Assembly: GCA_947652605.1 (NCBI GenBank)
Contig: OX393581.1
Location: forward strand, 52,227,924 to 52,291,923
Source: Elmis aenea
Lineage: Eukaryota > Arthropoda > Insecta > Coleoptera > Elmidae
Reading direction: 5' to 3'
Length of the DNA stretch: 64,000 bases
The position numbers were made by a program, and so were the translations under genes. Below the pieces are notes generated by a model that ran no database searches, was not told the origin of the DNA, and worked only from the letters and a program-made list of their open reading frames with translations. Of this stretch, positions 55,215 through 64,000 are shown in pieces. How positions within the stretch are numbered: the stretch's first letter is position 1; every line of letters begins with the position of its first letter.

Positions 55215-57002
55215 TATTATTCTCTTCAAAAGTTATTATCTTAGCAATAAATTTAAAAAAAACGAAAAAGCTTACTGTTCACCCTGGTTAAATACATTAA
55301 ACCCTTTATTTTATTTCATAAAACTTGTATAATAGGTATTTTCCTGATTTTATTGATTTGGGTTACCTACTTTTGATCAAGTTTACAACAGCATTAATGT
55401 TGTTGGTTTAGGTAAGGAATGAATATCCACGGAATACAAAAAATATCCTTTGAATACTAATTAAAATTGTAAAATACAGAAGAAGCCTTGTTTATTAAAA
55501 CAAATGCTAATTAAATTTTATAATTAAAATTTGCTTTAATTTAATTTCAACAAATAAATGTCCTTGAAGTTGTTCTTCGAGTCATTAAATTAAAAAACTC
55601 TTATTTTAGAAATAAAATGTGATGGTTTATTCCTTTTAAGCAGTGCACTCTGCAAATATTGGTTAATTTTCTGTTTGTGCGTTTTGATAAAAGTTTTCAT
55701 TAATTTGAATTCAAATTACCAGCGTATGATTTAATAAAGTGAATTGTTTGGATGATAAAACAGCTACAAACAATAAGTAAATAGATCAATTAAAGTTTGA
55801 TTTAAAATCAACATTTTATAATGTTATTCTGGGATTTTTCAAACATATGAGCAATTTAGCTTTGCAAAGATAACTTCCACTAAAAGATGGTCGTTCGGGA
55901 TCTCTATAAACTTTTAATTTAGTGTTAAGCCTGTTGGTTTTTAATTTTTTCTGGAAATAATTAGTCTGCAGTTTTTCAATTTCTTATAACAACATTTGAA
56001 CAAACCGAATGATTTGAACCCCTATGAAGTGTGAAGATAGTTGCTATAGTATAAACAGTTTTAAATTTTTATCTGTTAATAAAACTTGAATTAAAATTAA
56101 ACATTTATCTATTCAATTATTTTTATGTCTTAAAATCGACAAAATAAAACAATATATTGTACGAGAAAAGTTCCAAAGACAAAATCTAAGTGCTTTTTAA
56201 AGTTGCTGTATGGTGATTGTCACATTTTATGGAGAGGCTGAAATAAAATGGTAAAGTTGCTCCCGTGAGCTGAAGTAATAAGAATATATCATTCGCAAAA
56301 TGCTTGCATATTCACTGTACGAAACGAATTTCTGTGTTGTTAATACTGGAACTTTGCGCAAATAAATCGGGGAAGCACTAAATGAGGTCTAAACTGTAAT
56401 ATGTATCAATTAAAGTCACATTATTTGGATGGAAAGAGGATTAAACGTTTAGTTCAGGACAAAATCGACGCAAAACGTGATATAAAACGAGATCGAGTCG
56501 CAAACACCGTATCATCAAATAGTTTTCCGTTATCTGTGACGGAAGCTGAGCTAAGGGATAATAAAATATTCTTTTATGACTTCGTAAAATACACGTTGAA
56601 AGGTAGTTGAAATAATCAGCTTGTAAAAATGTGTCGTAGTGTGCAATAACGTTTTTAGTCTGTAATAACGAGATAGGGTTTGTTTGCGTAACCGCTAAAC
56701 GTAATTCCAGCGAAACGTGAAAATGAAAAGAATCTGTTAATACCGCAAGGCAGATTGTTTGTACAAGCTGAACAACACATAGGCTGGAGCATGAAAATTG
56801 ATCGACAGTGATGCTTTATTTATTGTTTCAACGTAATTGACTTCAACAACTACGGACTCGCGTTTTAAAATCGTTAACTATAAGAAACAAATTGTTTGGC
56901 AGACTTTAATTTCTTCAAATCGTGATCCTCGAAAGTTTTTTTTTTAATTTGGTAATAAATTAAAGTCTCATGCTGCTAAATAGGGACTGCAGGCTGCAGA
57001 TA
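55215..57002. other. AT-rich noncoding stretch
   Basis: No gene recognised. The frame at 56401-56610 (69 codons, RIKRLVQDKIDAKRDIKRDR) has a slightly gene-like codon mix and a GAAAG|GTAGTT donor-like end, but no family match and no acceptor of quality. Confidence 0.45.
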
Positions 57003-57407
57003 TAAGGATAATGCATTAGCTCATCAAAAACAGAATCATGATCAATTTTTTGAACTATATGAGTCTTATACGCCCTGCAATTGTCATGAACCAGCAATTT
57101 TTTCGCCGATAAGAATTTGGCCCGTTTTCTTGTAAAGCAATTATCAAATTTTGGATAGTTTTACCACAAATTCCACTGTAATTGTGGAACTCTAGCACAT
57201 ACTCATTTAATAGGACGCCTTCGGCTTCCCAGCAATCCGTAGCGGATCAATTTTTCAGCAGAAGATTGAGTTTTGGTCTTTTTCGATAGAAGAAAGTCCT
57301 TATGGACCCACTGCATGGACTCATTTTCAATTTTGGATTGTTGGCACCACAGCAAAAAATTCCAGAAAGGATTGTCTCGAACAAATTTGTATGCCTTACA
57401 CGACATG
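57003..57407 (-). mobile_element. Mariner-like transposase fragment (broken)
   Basis: The minus strand reads KFVRDNPFWNFLLWCQQSKI then ENESMQWVHKD (the block usually written GDExW...SMQW, with the first aspartate context changed) and TQSSAEK. After a frameshift comes CWEAEGVLLNEYVLEF (the FWDxxGxLL block). After another comes AKKLLVHDNCRAYKTHIV, the HDN block holding the second catalytic aspartate. The third acidic block is unrecognisable. The 5' part is cut by the palindrome at 57408, whose arms also carry part of this mariner sequence. Confidence 0.85.
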
Positions 57408-58075
57408 TCGCTAGAATCTGATCTAGGCTGTGTTTAGTGCATCAAGAACATCAAAACTAAATGTTTTGCAGAGTTATACGTGCCACTGGCCAATTCCTTT
57501 GGAAAAATAGGGGAAACACTGAAAAATTTAATAATAAAAGTAATTATGACGATCGCGTTGGCCATGAAACCGTCAGAGATAAAGCCAAAAAGTTTCTATT
57601 TACCAATACACGCATCCTTTGCAAGTGAAATGGTGCAAGGTTTTTGAAAAACACTTATACAGTTCCGGAGAAAAACGTCAAAAACGAAACCGTTTTGAAG
57701 GCACTTCATTTGAGAATTTGTGGTTTATCTGTATAACTATATCTATGCGACTTGCATAGGCGTTTAACATAGGGAAAACCGTTTTTACAAGGGCCTCGTT
57801 TTTCGCGTTTTTTTCCGGAACCGTTTAAGATTTTTTCAAAAACTTTGAACCATTTTACTTGGAAAGGATGCGCGCATTGGTAAATAGAAGAATTTCGATT
57901 TTATCTCCGACGGTTTTATGGCAAAGGCGATTGCAAAAATTACCTTTATTATTCAACTGTTCAGTTTTTCGCCTATTTTTTCGAAGAAAGTGGCCAGTGG
58001 CACGTATAACTCTGCAAAACATTTAGTTTTGATGTTCTTGATGCAATAAACACAGCCTTGATCAGATTCTAGCGA
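57408..58075. repeat. Palindromic family A, copy 4
   Basis: About 668 bp between TCGCTAGAATCTGATC (left) and its complement (right). It carries all inner blocks of the family (GCATCAAGAACATCAAAACT, TTTTGCAGAGTTATACGTG, GGCCA, GATCGCGTTGGCC, TTTGCAAGT). The loop CTATGCGACTTGCATAGG is in the same orientation as copies 1 and 2. It lies in a mariner transposase relic and lacks the CAGGGAAGGTCACGA outer ends of copies 2 and 3. Confidence 0.92.
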
Positions 58076-58143
58076 CATGTCGTGCAAGGCATACAAATTT
58101 GTTCGAGACAATCCTTTCTGGAATTTTTTGCTGTGGTGCCAAC

Positions 58144-59004
58144 TAGGGTTTGTCGGTTTTTAAAAATCGGTTTTGAAAAACCGGTTTTTTTGAAAAACAT
58201 TATGTATTCGAAAAACCGGTTTTTTTAACTAAAAAACCGGTTTTTAAGCCTAGATTTAACACGTAAAAAATAAATATCAACATAAAAATCTGTACACTTC
58301 TGCTTGATTTGCAAAATCTAAAAAACATTGTTACAAAAAAATCAAACGTATTTCCGCTGGCTTCAAGAACCGATGGATATAGTCAAGTTATCGGAAAAAA
58401 TATTATCTAGAATTTACTCAAATTCTGCTATAGAATTGGAAACAAATTTCGATGAAGATGAAGATATTATTAAGGGTTTTTGGATTTGCTGTTTTTGTTA
58501 AAGGTTCCTCGATAAATCTAAGAATTGATTTCTCCATCTCTTCTTTCAAGACATTGTTTTTTTTTATTAAATTGCAGTATTTGAATCAACTAATAAAAGA
58601 ATAAAGAATTTGGGCACACTGTTTGAAGCTTTAAAAACAGTAAGACTCAGCTCAATAGTCAGCGAACCAGTGTTTTCTGTATCTGGTAATTTTGTATCTC
58701 AAATACCAACCAGATTAAGTCATGATTCCGTAAATGTTTTGTGTTTTCTAAAGAAAAAAGCAAATTAAAAAAATGCTATTTATGGTTTGTTGGAAGTTTA
58801 GAATTTTATTTTTATTTGTTATCTTATTATTTGGTTTTATTTGAAATTTGTTTTATATTTTATAAAATTATGAAATATAAATTATTTTATTACGTTTTAA
58901 TTGTTTTTTTTTAAACTATTCGAAAACCGGTTTTAACCGGTTTTTTTGGAAAAACTGGTATTCGAAAACCGGTTTTTCAAAAGTCGGTTTTTGTATAAAC
59001 CCTA
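58144..59004 (+). mobile_element. hAT element, 861 bp, perfect 8-bp target duplication, nested
   Basis: The left end is TAGGGTTTGTCGG and the right-end reverse complement is TAGGGTTTATAC. The target duplication GTGCCAAC is perfect (58136-58143 and 59005-59012) and belongs to the mariner-derived arm it interrupts. The subterminal zones are packed with AAAACCGGTTTT repeats. The interior holds a transposase C-terminal remnant (58648-58769). Most of the transposase is deleted. Confidence 0.94.
58648..58769 (+). pseudogene. hAT transposase C-terminal dimerisation fragment
   Basis: The plus frame reads SSIVSEPVFSVSGNFVSQIP then TRLSHDSVNVLCFLKKKAN and ends at a stop (58767-58769). It matches the end of the hAT dimerisation domain, usually SxxSERxFSxxGxxxxxxRxxLxxxxxxxLxFL. 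The arginine of SER is replaced by proline. Upstream fragments at 58370-58480 (RISKIYSNSAIELETNFDED-like) are too broken to assign. Confidence 0.9.
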
Positions 59005-59039
59005 GTGCCAACAATCCAAAATTGAAAATAAAGCTTTGA

Positions 59040-59275
59040 AATAATACGGGAAGTTCAAAGGATAAGCAATGAGAGGTGGTTAAAAAAGTACTTATGTGGT
59101 CGTCTCGAGGAAAGAAGAGGAGCTTTCGGCCAGCTTTCAAGTGGAAGAGTTGTGTCCAAAACACCATGGCAGATAAAGGACTAGAAGAAGGAGGCTGGAT
59201 CGAACGAGGCCTCTAAAATGTGAGAACAACAAACCCCTGAAAGGAGAAAACGTCGAGCAAGAAGAAGAAGATTGC
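59040..59275 (+). mobile_element. LINE C-terminal tail (small fragment)
   Basis: The plus strand reads RSFRPAFKWKSCVQNTMADK then GLEEGGWIERGL and a stop, followed by CCTGAAAGGAGAAAACG and GAAGAAGAAG. This is the kind of tail (RPxxxWxxCVxxDM...W) that ends RTE-type LINE ORF2. It starts directly right of the palindrome nest. Confidence 0.55.
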
Positions 59276-60175
59276 AGACCAAAATGTAAAACTTTTTCTT
59301 TCATAACCGATTTCTAATGTCCATCCTGGACACTCTCTATATATTTAATAAGATTCTATGATAATTAATTAAAATAATATAAGCAATAAATCGCCACACC
59401 ATTAAAACTACAGTTTAAGAATCACTGTATTAGGAGTATTATTTAGTATCACATTACAGGACAATGCTTTCTTCGTACTGCGTATGGCGTTAGTAAAAAA
59501 CATGTACAAATTGATGTAATAAAAAAGACATTAGGAAAAACGAAAATTGATATTTCACATTATTTCATCAATAAATAATTTACAGCAAACTACTTTATTC
59601 TATACGAAAACTATAAAATGCTGTAATTATTAAAACGAACTACAGATTTTTATAGAAGTAATCAAAAATTAGATCGTTGTATATTTCCAATAATTCAATT
59701 CAAAGGTATATTTCTATTAGTTTAATGCCACAATGTCGCAGTAAATAGTTTTATTGCACCCTGTAGACTTGAAAACTCTAGCCATGAACGCGATAAGTTG
59801 GTTAAAAAACGGTGATTAGCAACCTTATACAATCTCGTTGGACACGCGAAGGGCTGGTGAACTTGTAGAATGTGAAGATAAAAATCAGCTTTGTTTATTC
59901 TAACGACGTTAGCGGCATTACAAGGAGCAGAGTGCTAGGATTAATGGTTTTTAATTAATTCAACACAGGCACAAGTGTTGCACAATTTTTAAACGCCGTT
60001 CTAAAAATTACACGTACTATCAAAGTTGTAATCTCCACATAAATTTGTTAAATATCATGATTGTTTCATTTTATCCAGTACATGGCTAAGGTATTTGCGT
60101 AATTAATAAGAACAGAAACAAGTTTCTTTACAGAGTTATGAAAATGTTGCGGAACAGCTCAACTATTGACAAAAT
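59276..60175. other. AT-rich noncoding stretch
   Basis: Nothing recognised. Confidence 0.5.
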
Positions 60176-60715
60176 ATACAGGGATTGCCCCGAAAATACT
60201 GGGAATATTTTAGATAAAAAGTAATTGTCCTTCAAAATAATCCCCCCGTACTTTCAACAACGATCCCAGCGCATAATGCATTTTTCGCATACTCCTCAGG
60301 AATCATTTTTATCATCCTGTTCCAATATACCCATTACATTATTATTTAATTCCTGATCAGACTTAAAATGCCGTCCTCGAAAGTGTTTCTCCACTTCAGG
60401 AAATCGAAAGGCCAAATCCGGTGATAGCGGTGGATAGGGCATCCCTTCAACTTTTAATTCTTGTAAAACTTGCTACGTCAAGTGAACTCGATGAGCAGGT
60501 GCATTGTCTTGATGCCATATTCAACCTGTCCGTGCCATATTCTGGTCTCCTGAGAGCAATCTTTGGTCTGGATAACATTAGCATAATATTCTGCATTACC
60601 AGTTTTTTCTTTACAACACAGTGATCGTAAATAATCCTTTTTTTGTCGAAAACGATTGGGTTAGTTGCAATCGCTTGCACAATTGCTATTTTCAGTAACA
60701 GCCCTTCGAGACGGC
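60176..60715 (-). mobile_element. Mariner-like element 3' part with transposase remnant (broken)
   Basis: The left edge ATACAGGGATTGCCCC (60176) is the element's 3' terminus. The minus strand upstream of it reads, from about 60700, PIVFDKKRIIYDHCVV, then (shifted) KTGNAEYYAN, then WHQDNAPAHRV (the second catalytic block, HQDNAPAH, intact). Next come MPYPPLSPDLAF (third block) and FPEVEKHFRGRHFKSDQELN. After a stop and frameshift it ends GDYFEGQLLFI. An in-frame stop follows HRVHLT. The N-terminal half and the 5' terminal repeat are missing. It differs in sequence from the mariner at 57003. Confidence 0.92.
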
Positions 60716-61265
60716 TTTATTAAAAGGTAGGTCATAACTGCTTGATGTAATTTGAACTGCAGCCTCACGTGTTGCCATGCCACTAAATCTCTATTGTTTC
60801 TATAACAACCTCTGACGTAAATGTAAAGAGCTATAACCAACGTACGACTGTCGTAAACTGCAGCTACCTCATAATAATTACAAAGTAACTATAATTACAA
60901 AGATCATTTAAAGGAAGGAAACTTTCAGAACAAAGGGAGCTTGCAGAAAAATTCCTAAACCAACTACCTGTACAAATTGAGACTCGCTGCTTCAAAAATC
61001 AATAAAAAATAAAATTTTGGAAATAACCTAGTTTATCCAAACCAAAAAACAACCGCAAATCAAAGCTCGAAAATCAATGGAAACCTATTTTTGTCATTGC
61101 TCTCTCTAGCATAGAAAATCTAGTTAATTATTAGCATTAGATTTGGATCCATAAATGGACCGTTAATTATGCTGTAAGTCCATTTAAAACAAAATTGGGA
61201 CCGCAAATAATTTATATATAATTTAGTGTGAAAATTTCGTTTATAATAGGCAATTTACAGTTTAA
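60716..61265. other. Noncoding stretch
   Basis: Nothing recognised. It may include eroded 5' mariner sequence. Confidence 0.45.
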
Positions 61266-61765
61266 CGCTAAAAGCTCTTGGCTCGTCGGAAATACACTGG
61301 GCTTGTTCAGAACTGCATTCGGGCACTTAACGTGCTAGGAAGCAGGAATAATGTTAAACTAATATGGTGCCCAGGGAGCACTAATATACCAGGGAACGAG
61401 CAGGCAGATCGCCTAGCCAGAATTGGTAGCGAGACACATTTTTTTGGACCAGAACCCGCAGTTGGTACATCCTATGGAACAGCCAAGCGGTGTCTTGATG
61501 ACATTAATACAGGGGCATAATGCTCATTGGAAAAAAGTTGCAGGACAAGCTCAATCTAAGGCTGTCATATCAATGGTCTCCAAGGAAATGACAGAAGAAA
61601 TGCTCAGGATGAGAATAGTAGACATCAGAGCAGCCACAGGACTCGTCACAGGACACTGAGCTAAACAAACACTTCTAAATATTAGGGCTCTTGAAGACCG
61701 ATACGTGCAGAGGATGTGGTGAGGAAGAAAAAGAAGAAGAGGAAGAAGATCTCAAAGAAACTGAG
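61266..61765 (+). mobile_element. Non-LTR element 3' part: RNase H domain and tail, second copy (broken)
   Basis: The plus frame at 61278-61520 reads CIRALNVLGSRNNVKLIWCP then GSTNIPGNEQADRLARIGSE and stops after INTGA at the same place as the copy at 13079. The tail follows in the +1 frame (HNAHWKKVAGQAQSKAV, SMVSKEMTEEMLRMR) to about 61660 and loses its frame in a RCGEEEKEEEEEDL-like microsatellite (GAAGAA, 61722-61760). Here the RNase H histidine motif GH reads GS, while the aspartate lost in the other copy is kept. Confidence 0.87.
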
Positions 61766-62712
61766 GCGCGAGAATTGAATGCAGTGTTCTTACTTGTAGT
61801 TTAAAAACTTGGGCACAATATTTTAAATATTCACATGCTTTGACCAATTGAATATTCCTTAGTGGTCGATATCCCATAGTCTAATTAAATTCTAGGTAAG
61901 CTAAGGTGCAAAACGGTGCCAATTTACAATAAACTTAAACAATCCTTCCATAAATGCAAAACCCAAATTGAGAAAGTTCGGAATTATCAAATTCACAAGA
62001 ATAGAACGACCTTGTAAGAGTCTTTGTGAAATAAAGTCGATAAATTCGCAGTCAATCACTCAAAAATTATATTGTTGATGGAAATAGGGGGCGACCAACT
62101 AATAATTTCCAAACACTTTAAAGCTGTCAGAACTGATATTGAGTGTTAAATCAATGAATATCAAATAAATCACTTATTTTCAACAAAAATATTCGACAGA
62201 AAGTGTGGCGATTATTTTAAACGTGCACCAATAAGCGTTTTAGAATTTAAATATTTTCTTTCACATTTACTTTTGGCTGTATTCAGCAAGACTTAAAATA
62301 GAATGGGAACCCGTGCTCTCAAGTTTGAGATATTTACGAAGTTAACTTAAGTTCTAAACCACTAAACCCTCTACTAGTTAGAAGACATTCAACACAGGAA
62401 CTAGGTCCTAATGTCTTGATCAAAACTAATCATGACATTCGAATAATAATTATATTTATAGCGTTTGTACAATGTAATTCATCAACAGGATAAAAGTGCC
62501 ACATTTAAACTAACCACCACCCAAAGGAGCTAATATTATGAGTTTATATGCAACTACCCTTTTAGTAGGTAATTGACTACGTTAATGCAGGTTGCACTGA
62601 CTACAGGACAATGACTTCTAGTCATAAGTTGTGTAAGGCTTCCGCTAATTATGCAATGTTTTTGTATTTCATAATACAAGTGTCACACGCATTGGAGTTG
62701 GCCATGGCTTAC
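61766..62712. repeat. Noncoding stretch with dispersed repeat E, copy 2
   Basis: 61825-61950 repeats in order the blocks described at 25815. 61990-62030 (AGAATAGAACGACC) is a weak relative of the direct repeats at 39410. Otherwise nothing recognised. Confidence 0.4.
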
Positions 62713-63546
62713 TATACAGGGTTCATAAAAAAGGTCAAGAATTTTAAGGGCTCAAGATAACACCAAGAGAAACGGTACTTTTTTGAAAATTCTTGGTGTT
62801 TCCCAGAAAATCTCCAACGATTTGACGAAGCAAAAAGTCATCTGAATTTTATTTTGTGTTTTGTGAAGTGAAGTTGGAGCTAGCTATTATAGAAAAAACA
62901 AGTAATTCTTATATTACATATCTTATTAATGCAACTCTGTCTGTATCTAAGTTTGTAAGTAATGTAATTAGAAAGACAAAGCAACTAATGATAAGTGATA
63001 AGGTATGGTAAATCTCTTCCAACAGGACAATGTTTCTATTCAAAGAACATAACTATGATCGGTCAAATGATTATAAAAAAAGACATAGAGATATAGTATA
63101 TTTCTTTTAAAACTGGTCACAGCGGATTAAGAAGAGGCAGAACTAAAGGAAACAAATGCACAATCTCCGTCTTTTTCTTTAAATATTATTTGTGTTTACA
63201 ATTCAGTCTAAGCCAATGAAAGTTGTAATCTAATTGAATGAATATTATCGCAAGCAGTCGAAATTTGATCCCTAATTATAGGTTCAACAAGGTTTAATTT
63301 GGGTTCTTAGATAAAAGAAAATTAATATCTGTATCAGTGTTTCCCAAAAGTTTTTGCTTGAAAACAATTATAATTTAAAATCTATTATAGCGTATATAAG
63401 GTAATAAGCTTTTAGCGAGAACTTGTTTAGAACTGCAGCATTATGGTCATTATGCTCAAAGAAAAGCAATTAGGAAGATGTGGTATGCGATTATGATTTT
63501 AGGTGTTGTGCCATACAAATCATTTAAGGTTTATAATCCAAGATTG
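62713..63546. other. Noncoding stretch with a MITE-type end
   Basis: TATACAGGGTTCATAAAAAA at 62713 looks like a MITE end without a visible partner. Inside it CACCAAGAG and TTCTTGGTG (62761-62810) form a small hairpin. The rest is AT-rich without a gene. Confidence 0.4.
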
Positions 63547-63590
63547 GCAGTTGGAACAACCCAGGTACATACCTGGGTTATTCCAACTGC
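63547..63590. repeat. Tight 44-nt hairpin
   Basis: GCAGTTGGAACAACCCAGGT and its complement ACCTGGGTTATTCCAACTGC, a 21-bp stem with one mismatch and a 2-nt centre. The stem is strikingly GC-balanced for the region. Function unknown. Confidence 0.9.
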
Positions 63591-63850
63591 TTAAGCCGAT
63601 ATGGGAAGTTTTATATGAGATATACTATACCTACTTGTTTGGAAACAACAGATAATTAAATAATGTAAACCATTGTCCAACCCCTATTAGTGTTCGTTAA
63701 TTATGAACTACGATACAATACTGTTCTAACAAAAGCAGTGTTCATTATGCATGTGCATTTACAATAAAACAATTTGCAATTTTCAGCCTTACATTTTATT
63801 TTTGTACTAACTCCAAAATTACGCCAATTATTGTTGATAAACAACCCACT
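63591..63850. other. AT-rich noncoding stretch
   Basis: Nothing recognised. Confidence 0.5.
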
Positions 63851-64000
63851 TGCCAAAGGATTTTTTGACAAGAAAACGAGTCAGGCAAGGTAGCATTCTG
63901 AACCCCCTTCTGTTCATAATGATAATGGCTGACATTGCAAAAAATATAAACCATATACTTCAAAGGGGGTGCAGAAAACTAAGACAAATTAAGTTAACTG
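63851..64000 (+). mobile_element. Non-LTR reverse transcriptase fragment running off the window
   Basis: The plus strand reads TRVRQGSILNPLLFIMIMAD then IAKNINHILQRGCRKLRQIK, the RQGxxLSPLLFxxxxD block that precedes motif C. The rest lies beyond position 64000. Confidence 0.75.

Larger units (their letters stand above)
57323..59029. repeat. Extended inverted repeat around palindrome copy 4, arms running into mariner sequence
   Basis: Left: 57323-57407, ATTTTCAATTTTGGATTG ... CACCACAGCAAAAAATTCC ... TTTGTATGCCTT. Right: the reverse complement at 58076-58143, resuming at 59013-59029 after a hAT insertion. These outer parts, about 85 bp, differ at about one position by eye, while the inner family-A arms differ at many. 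So mariner coding sequence stands in inverted orientation on both sides of the palindrome. Confidence 0.9.

Noticed and set aside
55029..55291. Overlapping open frames on both strands
   Set aside because: By-products of the 91-nt hairpin and AT-rich flanks.
60421..60624. 67-codon plus-strand frame with hydrophobic C-terminus
   Set aside because: Antisense shadow of the mariner transposase remnant, where HQDNAPAH and YPPLSPDLA settle the coding strand.
63010..63060. LFQQDNVSIQRT as a Tc1-type catalytic block
   Set aside because: Only about a dozen residues; no neighbouring transposase block is visible in any frame, so chance cannot be excluded.
1..64000. tRNA, rRNA, CRISPR arrays, riboswitches and bacterial operons
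   Set aside because: I looked for tRNA T-loop and anticodon-arm patterns and for regularly spaced short repeats and saw none. The sequence is eukaryotic; the only regular short repeats are the 15-bp units of the foldback element and the roughly 182-bp satellite.

Overview
The window is strongly AT-rich animal nuclear DNA, most likely from an insect. It has spliceosomal introns with GTAAGT/CAG borders and a KCNQ-type potassium channel gene. It also has a SINA/SIAH-type zinc-finger gene and a dense load of decayed mariner, hAT, pogo, Jockey-like and other non-LTR elements. There are no operons, no CRISPR arrays, and no tRNA or rRNA genes that I can see. I cannot name the species.

Two host genes can be supported. 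(1) On the minus strand, three coding exons with matching splice phases (19278-19397, 17471-17581, 14963-15158) encode the N-terminus of a KCNQ (Kv7) voltage-gated potassium channel, up to the first residues of S1. The rest of the channel must lie below position 14962, and I found no further exon there, so the next intron is probably longer than the window edge. (2) On the plus strand, 37450-38778 is an intact 442-codon single-exon gene. It encodes a SIAH-like protein in which the RING-like plus SIAH zinc-finger module occurs twice. Everything else that looks coding is a mobile-element remnant or an unsupported short ORF.

Layout. 0.9-1.8 kb: CpG-richer block with a TATA box. 1.8-2.3 kb: first copy of palindromic family A. 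4.2-4.8 kb: hAT-type MITE. 6.2-8.0 kb: satellite array of about 182-bp monomers, cut by a small hAT MITE. 8.7-9.4 kb: foldback element C. 10.9-14.2 kb: non-LTR remnants and a foldback element whose ends are 15-bp tandem repeats. 15-19.4 kb: KCNQ exons, with two family-A palindromes in the two adjacent introns. 20.9 and 24.2-25.7 kb: palindromic family B, the larger copy nested in a hAT element with a perfect 8-bp target duplication. 26-34 kb: Jockey, hAT and LINE fragments and short hairpins. 37.2-38.9 kb: SIAH-like gene. 40.5-53.7 kb: hAT, LINE and pogo remnants. 57.0-59.3 kb: a four-part nest (mariner, family-A palindrome, hAT, LINE tail). 60.2-61.8 kb: mariner and RNase H-bearing LINE remnants. 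63.9 kb to the end: the start of another reverse transcriptase fragment.

The most notable structure is palindromic family A, with four copies of roughly 500-710 bp. One copy has its central loop inverted relative to a shared flank. Two copies bracket KCNQ exon 2. One copy has arms that run on into duplicated mariner sequence. Coordinates of repeats come from reading by eye and may be off by a few bases. No database search was possible.
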